Notes: generated by a model from the letters alone, not told the origin. 64,000 bases of DNA from Verrucosispora sp. NA02020 (GCF_013364215.1 NZ_CP054923.1:7006001-7070000), one strand, 5' to 3'; numbered from the stretch's first letter, positions 37,953-46,827 are shown. Program-made: numbers and translations.

Positions 37953-38096
37953 CTGGTGGCCCGCAGACCACCGCGCCCGAGGATACAGGCCCCGCCCGTC
38001 CGGGGGCAAAGCGACTACCGGAACCCGCCGCCCCGCAGACCGGCGAGGGGATTCTTGCGCTGTGCGTCGCCGTGATCGCGACTACGCTCCATCGAC

Positions 38097-39977
38097 ATGC
38101 AGGAGGAGTCGCCACGCGAGCATGACCACCCGGAACCTGCTCGGGAAGCGCGCCGCCGCTTGCCGAAGGCGACGTTCACAGCGCCTCCGGCTCCGGCGCC
38201 CCCGAGCGACGCGGAGCCGGAGGAGGGCGAGGGCGGGCGTCGACCTCGTCAGGCGAAGGCCGCGCCGGGTCTGATCTTCCAGCCGCCGCCCGTTGCCGAG
38301 CAGCCGGTGCCCCGTCAGACTCGTCCCGCTTCGTCCAGGACACCGTTCACCCCCACGCCTCCGGCCGCTCCGGCACCCCCCGCCGATGCCGGACCGGCAC
38401 CCGCGGCCGGTCCGGCATCGGCGGGAAGCCAACCGGCCCAAAGGGGAGCCGACGGTCCGGACGGCGCGTCTTCGGACACCCCTGCGCCGTCGCGTCGGAG
38501 GGCCGCCGCTAAGAAGGCACCTCGATCGAGACCTGAGCCGACCGGGCCGGAATCGGGCGCCACCGGTCCCGCCGATTCCTCTGCCGCTGGGGCAGCGACC
38601 GCCGGGCCGTCGACCGGTAGCGGGCAGCACGACGCGACGGACACTCCCTCGGACAGGACCGAGCAGCACGACGCGACCGGAACGCCGTCGAGCAGCGATG
38701 GGCAGAACGACGCGACTGCGACTGCGGCGACGCAGCCGGCTCCGGCCCGGAAGACGGCCAGAAAGGCCACGCCGAGAAAGGCCACGCCGGCTGCGGCTGC
38801 TTCCGCCGAGGCCACCCCGGTGAAGAAGACGGCGAGGAAGGCGGCGGCGAAGGCCGCACCCGGCCGGAAGTCCGCGACGAAGGCGACCGGGGTCACCGCC
38901 GCCGGTGGGATCACAGCTGCCGCCGTGGTCGGAGCGGACGACGCCGTGCCCCAGGCCGAGGAGACCGCCTCGGCCCGCACCGACACCTCCCCAGCAGAGC
39001 AGACCACTGAGCCGACCCCGGCCGAGGCAACCCCCACACCGACCCTGGCCGGGCCTACCCCCACACCGAACGCCGCGGAGCCGACCCCAGTCGGGCCGAC
39101 CCCCACACCGAACGCCGCCGAGCCGACCCCGGCCGAGCCGACCCTGCCACCGAACGCCGCAGCACAGACCGGCGCCGACCCGAGCGATCCGACCGAGCCG
39201 GATCCGAGCCGGCCGGGCTCCGTCGAGACGACCCGGCCCGAGCCGGCCCCGGGCAAGCCGACCCCGACCGCACCCGAGCCGCGCCCGCAGACCGCACCAG
39301 AACCAGCACCGCTCGACGCGATCGAAGCGGGGCTCGTCGGGCGTACGCCGGATCTGCGGATGCTCGTGTCGCGGTTGCTGGAGCACCCGGGATACGCACC
39401 GGAGCTGCTCGCCCTGACGGCCGTCGAGGCGCTCGGGCCGGGGGCGGCGGCGTGGGCGCGGCGGCTGCGGCAGAGGTACCCGGAGGCGGACGGCGACGGT
39501 CTGGCCCGGCTGGCCGACCGACGGTTCGTCCGGCAGGCGGGGGTCGGCGGGGCGACCGCCGCGCTAGCGGGTGTGTTCGCGCCGGTGGTGGAGTTGGTGG
39601 CGGTGCTCTGGACGCAGGCGAGCCTGGTGCTGCACCTGGCTGCGGCGTACGGCCGTGATCCGGCGGATCCGGAGCGGGCGGTGGAGCTGCTGGTGTTGGC
39701 GCAGGTGCATCCGGACGAGGCGAGTGCGCGGTCGGCGCTGGCGGCGGCGCGGACGGCGGACGGGCCGGGCGAGCAGCCGGGGCCACGGGCCGCCGAGGCG
39801 GCCTGGCGGCTGGCGGCGCCGCTGGCCGCGCAGGCGGGCGGCTGGTTGGCGTTGCGGTGGGCGTCCAGGTTGCTGCCCGGCGCGGCGGTGGTGACGGCGG
39901 CGGTCGGTGACTCGGCGGCGGCGCAGCGGCTGTCCTCCCGCGCGGTCGCCGCCTATCGCCCGACGCGACGTCGCTGA
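38097..39977 (+). CDS. large disordered protein with histone-like repeats and a C-terminal helical domain
   Basis: A 626-residue protein. Residues 1-405 are low-complexity Pro/Ala/Thr/Glu sequence with Lys-rich blocks resembling histone H1 tails (RAAAKKAPRSRP, ARKTARKATPRKATP, VKKTARKAAAKAAPGRKSATKA) and TPTPNAAEPTP repeats (about 325-360). Residues about 410-626 form a folded helical domain (DAIEAGLVGRTPDLRMLVSRLLEHPG, then VGGATAALAGVFAPVVELVAVLWTQASLVLHLAAAYGRDPADPERAVELLVL). The YGxDPxDPERAVELL pattern resembles EcsC-type domains. Possible roles: nucleoid or membrane association. A long frame on the opposite strand is a compositional shadow. Confidence 0.6.
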   Translation: MQEESPREHDHPEPAREARRRLPKATFTAPPAPAPPSDAEPEEGEGGRRPRQAKAAPGLIFQPPPVAEQPVPRQTRPASSRTPFTPTPPAAPAPPADAGPAPAAGPASAGSQPAQRGADGPDGASSDTPAPSRRRAAAKKAPRSRPEPTGPESGATGPADSSAAGAATAGPSTGSGQHDATDTPSDRTEQHDATGTPSSSDGQNDATATAATQPAPARKTARKATPRKATPAAAASAEATPVKKTARKAAAKAAPGRKSATKATGVTAAGGITAAAVVGADDAVPQAEETASARTDTSPAEQTTEPTPAEATPTPTLAGPTPTPNAAEPTPVGPTPTPNAAEPTPAEPTLPPNAAAQTGADPSDPTEPDPSRPGSVETTRPEPAPGKPTPTAPEPRPQTAPEPAPLDAIEAGLVGRTPDLRMLVSRLLEHPGYAPELLALTAVEALGPGAAAWARRLRQRYPEADGDGLARLADRRFVRQAGVGGATAALAGVFAPVVELVAVLWTQASLVLHLAAAYGRDPADPERAVELLVLAQVHPDEASARSALAAARTADGPGEQPGPRAAEAAWRLAAPLAAQAGGWLALRWASRLLPGAAVVTAAVGDSAAAQRLSSRAVAAYRPTRRR

Positions 39978-40156
39978 CCACGGCCTGCCGGACCCCCGCT
40001 GACCACGGCTTGCCGGGCCCAACGGCCGCCCGCGTCCCCGACCGAGGCCAGCCCCACCATCCGGGAGCGCGACCGCCACCGGGCCAGGGACCTGCGCGGT
40101 CGGAGCGGAAGCGCGACCGGCGACCGGCACCGGGCCGGGGTCTGCGCGGTCAGAGC
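39973..40156. repeat. decayed GC-rich tandem repeats after the disordered-protein gene
   Basis: Two kinds of imperfect repeat sit between the stop at 39977 and the next gene's stop: a ~25-base unit beginning GCTGACCACGGC (39973 and about 40000), and a ~38-base unit GCGACCG..ACCGGGCC..TGCGCGGTC.GAGC (about 40069 and 40114). They may act as a terminator region or are slippage products. Confidence 0.5.
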
Positions 40157-40920
40157 CAGTCGAACCATTCTCGGGGCAGCAGGCTGTAGCCGACGAAAGC
40201 GAAGATGTCGAGCAGGGCGTGCGCCACGATCAACGGCATCACCCGGCGGGTACGCAGGTAAAAGAGGCTGAACACGACGCCCATGACCGCGTTGCCGATG
40301 AACGCGCCGAAGCCCTGGTAGAGGTGGTAGGAGGCACGGAGAAGGGCGCTGGTGGCGATGATCGCGCCGACTCGCCACTGGAGCTGCCGTAGCCGGGTCA
40401 TCAGGTAGCCGACCACGATCACCTCTTCCAGGATCGAGTTCTGGAAGGCGGCGAGGATCAGCACCGGCACGGTCCACCAGAGGTCGGGCAGCGCGGCCGG
40501 CACCACGGTGGCGTTGATGCCGAGTTGGGCTGCCGCCCAGAACAGCACCAGGCCGGGGAGCCCGATCAGTGCCGCCAGCCCGGCTCCCTGGGCGATGTCG
40601 GCCCAGGGTCGTCGGGCGTCCAGGCCGAGGGTGCGTACCGGGTCGCCGGGGTCGCGGGTGAGCAGGTGTACGGCGAGCAGCACCGGCAGCAGCGCGAAGA
40701 CGATGCCGAGCAACTGGTACGTGAGGTCGAGGTACGGCCGGGCCGACGCGGAGGTGTTCAGCGCGGCGGTCTGCCGGGAGAGTCCGCCCTCGGCGGTCAG
40801 CTTCGCGATGATCGAGACGGTGGCGTAGACGGCCGACTGGCCGAGCGAGAGGCCGAGCACGAGCATCGTCTCGGTGCCGAGTGTCCGACGGGACGTCGGG
40901 CTGGTCAGCTCTGCGGTCAC
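40150..40920 (-). CDS. CPBP-family intramembrane metalloprotease (CAAX-like)
   Basis: About 256 residues with eight membrane helices. The CPBP motifs are ILEEVIVVGYLMTRL (EExxxxxY form with Glu pair), SALLRASYHLYQG (His) and VAHALLDIFAF (His/Asp). It probably cleaves or protects membrane peptides; actinobacterial members often occur in bacteriocin or stress settings, none of which are visible here. GTG 40920 is preferred; ATG 40956 would add 12 residues. Confidence 0.82.
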   Translation of the reverse strand: MTAELTSPTSRRTLGTETMLVLGLSLGQSAVYATVSIIAKLTAEGGLSRQTAALNTSASARPYLDLTYQLLGIVFALLPVLLAVHLLTRDPGDPVRTLGLDARRPWADIAQGAGLAALIGLPGLVLFWAAAQLGINATVVPAALPDLWWTVPVLILAAFQNSILEEVIVVGYLMTRLRQLQWRVGAIIATSALLRASYHLYQGFGAFIGNAVMGVVFSLFYLRTRRVMPLIVAHALLDIFAFVGYSLLPREWFDWL

Positions 40921-40987
40921 CGCACCACTGTGCCCGACCGTCTGCCCTGGTGGCATCCGGGTGTCACTGAGCGCGCCTCACGTCGGA

Positions 40988-41004
40988 TCGCACATTCTGT
41001 GCGA
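40988..41004. promoter_or_regulatory. palindrome upstream of flavohaemoglobin
   Basis: TCGCACA-ttc-TGTGCGA: a perfect 7-bp inverted repeat with a 3-base centre, 73 bases before the flavohaemoglobin start. It is a candidate operator for a nitrosative- or redox-stress regulator; it does not match any consensus I can name. Confidence 0.4.
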
Positions 41005-41076
41005 CCCACATGCACGCTCCGTGGACATTCTATCGGTGTTCCCGATCCCCGCCGGCAGAAGAAGGAGCGCTCCCAG

Positions 41077-42198
41077 GTGGACAACTTCGCGCGGCTGCTG
41101 AAGGAGAGCTGGGCCCTGGTCGAGGAGGATCGGGCCCGGTTGACGGACCACTTCTACGCGCGGGTCTTTCTCCTCGACCCGGAGCTGCGCAAGCTGTTCC
41201 CGGTGCAGATGTCCGGGCAGGGTGACCGGCTCCTCGAAGCGATCATCGCGGCGATCCACACCGTGGACGACCCGGAGGGGTTCGACGAGTTCCTGCGGGC
41301 GCTGGGCAGGGACCACCGCAAGTACCACGTCGACGCGGCGCACTACGACACGATGGGTGTCGCGTTGTTGGACGCGTTGCGTAGCACCGCCGGGGACGGC
41401 TGGAACCTGGAGTACGACCAGGCGTGGCGGGACGCGTACGCGGCGATCGCCGAGAAGATGCTGGCCGGGGCGGCGGCGGACGACAACCCGCCGTTCTGGC
41501 ACGCGGAGGTGCTGACCCACCGGCGGTACGGCTCGGACACCGCCGTCTTCACCTGCCGCGCGTTGCAACATCCGCTGTCCTGGAAGGCCGGCCAGTACGT
41601 CAGCGTGGAGGCGCCCCGGCACCATCCCCGGGTGTGGCGGACGTACTCGGTGGCGAACGCTCCGAACGACGACAACGTGCTGGAGTTCCACGTGCGTACG
41701 CCGCCGGAGGCGGCCGGCTGGGTCTCGGGTGCGCTGGTCCGCCGGATCAAGCCGGGTGACCTGCTGCGGGTGGCCGCGCCGATGGGGTCGATGACGTTGG
41801 ACCGCGCGTCGGAGCGGGACATCCTCTGTGTCGCCGGTGGGGTCGGGCTGGCGCCGGTGAAGGCCCTGGTGGAGGAGTTGGCCGGCTACAACCGGGCGCG
41901 CTGGGTGCACGTCTTCTACGGTGCCCGTACCGAGGCGGACCTGTACGGTCTCGACCAGTTGCGGGAGCTGGTGGCGGCACATCCGTGGCTGTCGGTGACG
42001 CCGGCGTGCAGCGACGACCCTGACTTCGACGGCGAGCAGGGTGACATCTCCGAGGTGGTGGCCCGCTACGGGCCGTGGACCGCGCACGACTGCTACGTCT
42101 CCGGTTCCGCCTCGATGGTCCGGTCGACGTTGCGGGTGCTCGCCGCCGACGACGTCCCGCCTCAGCAGACCAGGTACGACACCTTCGGCAACCTGTAG
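41077..42198 (+). CDS. globin/FAD-binding flavohaemoglobin-type NO dioxygenase
   Basis: A 373-residue protein: globin domain (about 1-135) with FYARVFLLDPELRKLFP (CD corner Phe) and proximal His near GRDHRKYHVDAAHY; FAD domain with VWRTYSVANAP; NAD domain with ILCVAGGVGLAPVKALVEE, HVFYGARTEADLYG and the tail YDTFGN. It oxidises NO to nitrate using O2 and NAD(P)H, or is a close relative. GTG 41077 is set by AAGGAG 9 bases upstream. The 17-bp palindrome upstream may control it. It lies in a convergent arrangement with the deformylase gene. Confidence 0.85.
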   Translation: MDNFARLLKESWALVEEDRARLTDHFYARVFLLDPELRKLFPVQMSGQGDRLLEAIIAAIHTVDDPEGFDEFLRALGRDHRKYHVDAAHYDTMGVALLDALRSTAGDGWNLEYDQAWRDAYAAIAEKMLAGAAADDNPPFWHAEVLTHRRYGSDTAVFTCRALQHPLSWKAGQYVSVEAPRHHPRVWRTYSVANAPNDDNVLEFHVRTPPEAAGWVSGALVRRIKPGDLLRVAAPMGSMTLDRASERDILCVAGGVGLAPVKALVEELAGYNRARWVHVFYGARTEADLYGLDQLRELVAAHPWLSVTPACSDDPDFDGEQGDISEVVARYGPWTAHDCYVSGSASMVRSTLRVLAADDVPPQQTRYDTFGNL

Positions 42199-42215
42199 AG
42201 CTTTTCTCCCCCCGA

Positions 42216-42257
42216 GCCGGGGCGCGTGCCCCTGCCCCCTGGGGCACGCGCCCCGGC
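42216..42257. terminator. strong bidirectional terminator hairpin
   Basis: GCCGGGGCGCGTGCCCC-tgccccct-GGGGCACGCGCCCCGGC: 17-bp perfect stem and 8-base loop, 17 bases after the flavohaemoglobin stop; preceded by TTTTCT. Confidence 0.85.
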
Positions 42258-42422
42258 CCTCCCTGATCGGGCGGACCGGCACCGCCCGCGCCACCGCGCC
42301 CGTCCGGCCGTCGTTCCCACCCGGGCGGGCGCGGTGGCGCCTCCCGCGAGCCCGTGACCGACGGATCATGAGTCCGCCGTTCACACCTTGGCGCGGGGCG
42401 CCACCCGCGCAGGCGGCAGGGG

Positions 42423-43937
42423 TCAGTAGCGCCAGGGGTTCCCGGTCTCCCGGTACTCCTCGATCGGCACCAGCGGCACGCCGGGCGCCATCCGGTCGAC
42501 GTAGAGCCGACCCTCCAGGTGGTCGATCTCGTGCGCGACCAGGCGGGCCATGCCGAACTCGAACGAGGTGATCACCCGTCCGCCGTCGAAATGCGCGTGC
42601 TCCACGTCGATCCGCAGCGCTCGGGGCACCAGCCCTCGGTGGTCGAAGAAGGAGAGGCAGCCCTCGTACTGTTCGTCGGTGTCCGGCGCGGCCTCGACCA
42701 CCCGGGGGTTGAGCAGGACGACGGGCTCGGCGGTGCGGTCGGGCGGGCGGACCACGGCCGCCGCGCGACCGATGTCGAGCTGTGGCGCGGCGACGCCCAC
42801 GCCCTTGGTGAAGGGGTGGATCTCGTCCAGCCGGGCCATCGCGGTGACCAGCCGGTCGACGATCTCGCGGGCGGCGTGTTCCTCGCGGGGCAGGTCGAAC
42901 GGTCGGGCGGGCTGCCGCAGCAGGTCCGCGCCGCGCTGCACGACACCGAGTCCGCGCATCCGGTCGGACGGCCGGACCCGGCCGGCTTCCGGCTCGGTCT
43001 CCGGCTCGGCGCGGAAGCGCCACTGCATCCTGTAGCGGGCGTTCAGCGGCGGCTCGTCGGTCGCCCAGTCGAAGATCGCCCGGTCGTCCTCGTCCCGCCG
43101 GGTCACCGCCGTGCGCAGCGGCCCCTCCTCTGCCGAGAGCGAGGTCTCCGCGCCCCAGACCTGCGGGTCCAGCGCCGCCGGCAGATCCAGGCGTACGGCG
43201 AGGTACCGGGTGGGTACGCGGACCGCCCGCTGGAACCAGGGGCCCCACTTGTCCCGTCCGACGGTGTACGCGTACTCGATGGTGGCGCGGCGACCCGGGT
43301 AGAGCGGGAAGCGGCGGTCGGCGTTCTCGAAGAGCAGCCAGATCTCCTTGAAGGCGTCCCGGTCGTGCTTGGCCCGCCAGTGCATGGCCTCCCGCTCGCC
43401 GGACTCCTCGCGGAGTGCGCTCAGTTGCAGTTCGGCGAAGGTGAGCGGGTGTTCCCGGTGGTGCCGGTTGGAGCGGCCCGGGTCGTTCGGGTAGCGGTCG
43501 ACGGCGATCCGGACCAGGTAGCGCGTGACCGGTTCGGTGCCGGCGTTGTACAGCTCCCGGCGGATGACGCAGTGGTAGGAGTCGTCGGTGTGGGTGAGTG
43601 TGGCGGTCTCGCGTTCGACGATGAGTCCGGTGCCCGGCGGCATCCACTGGCCGGGGAGGACGGGTTCCCGGTGGTGGCGCTCGACTCGGGCGTGGCGCAG
43701 GTCGTCGTACTCCCGGAACCGCTGCCAGATGGCGCCGCTGGCCTCCAGGACGGCCTCGGCGCGCCGGGCGAAGTCCTCGGTGGGTCGGTGCCGCCGCCCT
43801 TCCACGTGGCTGACGTACGACGGGTCGAAACCCATCAGGGTGGCGAGTTGTTTCTTGGACAGCCCCCGCTCCGTCCGGTGCCGTGCGAGTTCGGCGGCGA
43901 ACGAGTCGGCAGCCCGATCGAGCGGTGAGGTCGTCAT
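42423..43937 (-). CDS. XRE helix-turn-helix / peptide deformylase fusion
   Basis: A 504-residue fusion. Residues about 15-65 form an XRE helix-turn-helix (LARHRTERGLSKKQLATLMGFDPSYVSHVEGRRHRPTEDF). Residues about 80-330 form an unassigned beta-rich region containing RELYNAGTEPVTRYLVRIAVDRYPND. The C-terminal ~170 residues carry the full peptide deformylase signature: GVGVAAPQL, EGCLSFFD and VAHEIDHLEGRLY (Cys and two His as metal ligands). A DNA-binding deformylase is unusual; the middle region may sense a ligand. Start ATG 43937 with GAGGA upstream. Gene context does not identify the target. Confidence 0.82.
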   Translation of the reverse strand: MTTSPLDRAADSFAAELARHRTERGLSKKQLATLMGFDPSYVSHVEGRRHRPTEDFARRAEAVLEASGAIWQRFREYDDLRHARVERHHREPVLPGQWMPPGTGLIVERETATLTHTDDSYHCVIRRELYNAGTEPVTRYLVRIAVDRYPNDPGRSNRHHREHPLTFAELQLSALREESGEREAMHWRAKHDRDAFKEIWLLFENADRRFPLYPGRRATIEYAYTVGRDKWGPWFQRAVRVPTRYLAVRLDLPAALDPQVWGAETSLSAEEGPLRTAVTRRDEDDRAIFDWATDEPPLNARYRMQWRFRAEPETEPEAGRVRPSDRMRGLGVVQRGADLLRQPARPFDLPREEHAAREIVDRLVTAMARLDEIHPFTKGVGVAAPQLDIGRAAAVVRPPDRTAEPVVLLNPRVVEAAPDTDEQYEGCLSFFDHRGLVPRALRIDVEHAHFDGGRVITSFEFGMARLVAHEIDHLEGRLYVDRMAPGVPLVPIEEYRETGNPWRY

Positions 43938-44152
43938 CAGCTTCCTCGTGGCCGGGTGCATCAAGTTTCACGTTGCGTCGCCGATCACGCACACATCTGG
44001 CATGTTCTCGACAGGACCCTTGACCGGTGAGCGATTTCTACCGATACTGCCCCGAGTCTCCGGTGCGACACTCTGCGTGACCGCCGCCCGTCGAGTGATC
44101 CGAACCTCTCGCTTTTCCTTCTTCCCGGGTTCCCCGGATGCCGGAAGTGTGG

Positions 44153-44171
44153 TTAGGCTAGCCTTAGTTTG
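44153..44171. promoter_or_regulatory. iron box (DmdR/IdeR-type) upstream of FhuF-like gene
   Basis: TTAGGCTAGCCTTAGTTTG matches the IdeR/DmdR1 19-bp iron box TWAGGTTAGSCTWACCTWA at about 15 of 19 positions and sits 32 bases before the FhuF-like start. It predicts repression under iron-replete conditions. Confidence 0.75.
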
Positions 44172-44202
44172 GCCAGTGGGGTCTCGGACGGGGGTGGATC
44201 AG

Positions 44203-44997
44203 GTGACAGCCGTGCTGCCCGTCCACGCCGCCTCGGCCGCACCGCTGGCCCCGGTCACCACGGCCCTGCGGGCCATGTTCGGCACCGACGCGCTGCCCGG
44301 TCTGGCCGCCGGGCTGGTCGTGCCGGACGAGGCGGGTTGGGCCCCGGCGACGACGCTGACCAGCGGCACCCAGGTGCCGGAGCTGCTCAGCTCGGCCGTC
44401 CGCCTCTGGGGTGGTACGCCACACGCCTCCGCCGCGGTCGCCTGGAAGGCGTACAGCTACTGGGCGGCACTGCCGGTGGTGCTCGGTTGGGCCGTCGCCC
44501 GACGGGTGCCGCTGCTCGACGCCGACGCGGCTCTCGTGCACTTCGCCGACCCGCGCACCCTGATCACGCTGGGCCTGCGCCGGTCCACCCCGATCGCGGT
44601 CCTGCCCAACGACCCGCTGGCCCTGTCCGGGCTGCCCCAGGTCCGGGTGCTCGCCGACGAGCAGGCCCTGTTGACCGCGCTGCGCGGCACACTGCTGGAC
44701 GCCCACCTGTCGCCGGTGATCGCCGCCATCCAGGGCGAGGTCCGGATCGGTACGCGGACGCTGCTCGGCTCGGTGGCCTCCGGCATCGCGCACGGGGTAC
44801 TGCGGGCCGCCGACAGCCTGCCCGGCTCGGCAGTCGAGGCGGTCGACACCCTGCTCGGCGCGCTCGACCTGGCCGACCTGGTGGAGCTGGTGCCGGGCCG
44901 CAACGGCGAGCCGACCGTGCAGCGCCGCACCTGCTGCCTGGCCTTCACCCTGCCCGCGCCGAAGGTCTGCCAGGGCTGCTGCATCCGCAGCTCCTGA
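44203..44997 (+). CDS. FhuF-like (2Fe-2S) ferric-siderophore reductase
   Basis: A 264-residue protein whose C-terminus has the FhuF iron-sulfur signature Cys-Cys-x10-Cys-x2-Cys (TCCLAFTLPAPKVCQGCCI). The helical N-terminal domain has the usual LLSSAVRLWGG and AWKAYSYWAALPVVLGWA. It probably reduces Fe(III)-siderophores in the cytoplasm to release iron. An iron box immediately upstream supports this. The start GTG 44203 follows GGGGGTGG; GTG 44194 is possible. No siderophore biosynthesis genes are in the window. Confidence 0.85.
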   Translation: MTAVLPVHAASAAPLAPVTTALRAMFGTDALPGLAAGLVVPDEAGWAPATTLTSGTQVPELLSSAVRLWGGTPHASAAVAWKAYSYWAALPVVLGWAVARRVPLLDADAALVHFADPRTLITLGLRRSTPIAVLPNDPLALSGLPQVRVLADEQALLTALRGTLLDAHLSPVIAAIQGEVRIGTRTLLGSVASGIAHGVLRAADSLPGSAVEAVDTLLGALDLADLVELVPGRNGEPTVQRRTCCLAFTLPAPKVCQGCCIRSS

Positions 44998-45000
44998 GCG

Positions 45001-46827
45001 TCACTCTCCGACCAGCGGCCGGACGTCCCACAACCACACCCCGCCGGTGTAGGTGGGTTCCACGCCGGTCAGTTCGGTCATCCCGGTCCGCAGCGCCTCG
45101 GCCTGCTCGTGCGGGCCGAGGACCACCGCCCCGGCCCGCCAGTACCGCAGGTCCTCGACCGCTTCCCGCCGGTCCTGGTCGGTGATCGGCGGCACCTCGC
45201 CGGTCCGCCGGATCGTTGCGAAGAAGGTGCTGGTGGGGCGCGGCGGCGCGGTGAACAGGGCGACCCGGTCCCGGCCCGGCCGGGTGTCGGGGCCGAGGAA
45301 GTAGCCACGGGCGATCGGCATCCGCAACCGGGTCTGCGCCGACCAGCGCAGTGGCTCGGCGTAGTCGGTGTCGGGAAGCGGCAGGGTCACCAGGCTGCGC
45401 CCGCCGGCCAGGTAGGGACGCCAGGCCCCCGAGGTGACGAACTCCGGGGTCGGTTCGAGGCGCTTGGTCGGCAGCGGGGTGGGCAGTACCGGCACCAGGG
45501 CCATCGCCAGCACGGTCGCCGTGCCGAACCGGATCTGGGTACGCCGGTCCGGGTGCCGGGCGGCGACCTGCCGGATCCGTTCGGCACCGTAGGCGAGCAG
45601 CAGCCCGACGATCGGCGTGATCGCCAGCGACCAGCGGGTGGGCACCACCGAGTGCAGCACCGGCAGGTCCTCCAGTGCGGCCCAGGGGCCCGGTATCCCG
45701 GTGCCCCGGCCGTCGAAGCGGATCTCCCGCCCGAGTGAGAGCACCGCGAAGACCAGCCCCAGTCCGGCCAGCGCGACCACCACCGGGTTGCGCCGCAGCC
45801 ACCACACGATCGCCGCCACCAGGATCACCAGCGGCCAGCCGAAGAAGGCGTTCTCCTCCGTGGGGTTCTTGACCAGCCGGGCCGCGCTGAGCGCCTCGCC
45901 GCCCACCGACTCCCGGGCGTAGGTGAAGAACGAGGCCAGGTCGGTGGAGTAGCCCCGGATCAGCCAGGACAGGCCGTTGTAGGCGCCGGGCCCGAAGAAC
46001 TGGACGTAGAGCGGGTACGCCAGCAGCACGAGTGCGATCCCGGCGGCGACGCCGAGTCCGGCGAGGAAGGTGCGGGTCCGTCGACGCAGGTCGGGTCGGG
46101 CGATCGCCAGCGCCACCACGACCACACCGAGACCGATCGCGGTCATCAGCAGGATCTCCAGGTTCAGGAACGCCTGCCAGACGATCACCAGGGCGAGCAG
46201 GACGCCGTTGCGCAGCCAGCGGCCGGGCTCGGCGAGCCGGAGGGTACGCCAGACGATCAGCGGCACCACGAACTGCGACACGATGTTCGGGTGCGCGTTG
46301 GCGTGCGAGACCATCGCCGGGGCGTACGCGCAGAAGGCGGCGCCCAGCCAGGCGGGGCCGCGCGAGCCGACGAGGACGCGGGAGAGCACGAAGTACCAGG
46401 CGGTGGCCGTGGCGATCATCCCGAGCGTCAGGAAGAGCAGGAACGACGTGCGGGTGCCGAACAGCAGGGTCACCGGCGTCATCGGCAATGAAACGGATAA
46501 AACGGAGGTATTCGCCATCAGATTGACGGATTCCGGCACGTTCATCCGATCCGAGGAGAACGGGTACGCGAATTCCGTCACCACCCGCGCACCGTGCGCC
46601 ATCATCCACTGAAATTGGGCCATATCCGTCTGATTGTCGCGAATTCCGTCGGCCGGGTTGAGCCACATCCGCGCGGTGACCCAGAAGCCGAGCACCGTGA
46701 AGCTCACCACGGCGGCGACGTCCCTCCACCGCGCTGAACTGGGACGATGGCCGCCTTCCGGTGGCCCGACCGGCACCCCTGGCGCCTCGGACTCGTCGGC
46801 GGAGCGGCCCGATTCAGGAGTAGTCAT
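45001..46827 (-). CDS. polytopic membrane protein, probable GT-C glycosyltransferase
   Basis: A 608-residue protein with about 11-12 helices and a C-terminal ~170-residue extracellular domain (ending TGGVWLWDVRPLV). It has GIRDNQTDMAQFQW in the first extracytoplasmic loop, with Asp residues where GT-C enzymes place their catalytic acid, and PAMVSHANAHPN in the next. The pattern resembles actinobacterial membrane glycosyltransferases that use polyprenyl-phosphate sugars. The ATG 46827 is preferred but lacks a clear ribosome site. It is divergent from the methyltransferase gene. Specificity is unknown. Confidence 0.65.
   Translation of the reverse strand: MTTPESGRSADESEAPGVPVGPPEGGHRPSSARWRDVAAVVSFTVLGFWVTARMWLNPADGIRDNQTDMAQFQWMMAHGARVVTEFAYPFSSDRMNVPESVNLMANTSVLSVSLPMTPVTLLFGTRTSFLLFLTLGMIATATAWYFVLSRVLVGSRGPAWLGAAFCAYAPAMVSHANAHPNIVSQFVVPLIVWRTLRLAEPGRWLRNGVLLALVIVWQAFLNLEILLMTAIGLGVVVVALAIARPDLRRRTRTFLAGLGVAAGIALVLLAYPLYVQFFGPGAYNGLSWLIRGYSTDLASFFTYARESVGGEALSAARLVKNPTEENAFFGWPLVILVAAIVWWLRRNPVVVALAGLGLVFAVLSLGREIRFDGRGTGIPGPWAALEDLPVLHSVVPTRWSLAITPIVGLLLAYGAERIRQVAARHPDRRTQIRFGTATVLAMALVPVLPTPLPTKRLEPTPEFVTSGAWRPYLAGGRSLVTLPLPDTDYAEPLRWSAQTRLRMPIARGYFLGPDTRPGRDRVALFTAPPRPTSTFFATIRRTGEVPPITDQDRREAVEDLRYWRAGAVVLGPHEQAEALRTGMTELTGVEPTYTGGVWLWDVRPLVGE

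Noticed and set aside
38082..39386. 434-residue Arg/Gly-rich minus-strand frame
   Set aside because: Its repeats are only the reverse complement of the Pro/Ala/Thr repeats of the plus-strand protein; no start or domain support. The plus strand is preferred because its C-terminal domain is folded and conserved-looking.
40978..43992. 1004-residue minus-strand frame across flavohaemoglobin and the deformylase gene
   Set aside because: It covers two well-supported genes in other frames and crosses the strong terminator hairpin at 42216-42257; Arg/Gly/Pro shadow composition.
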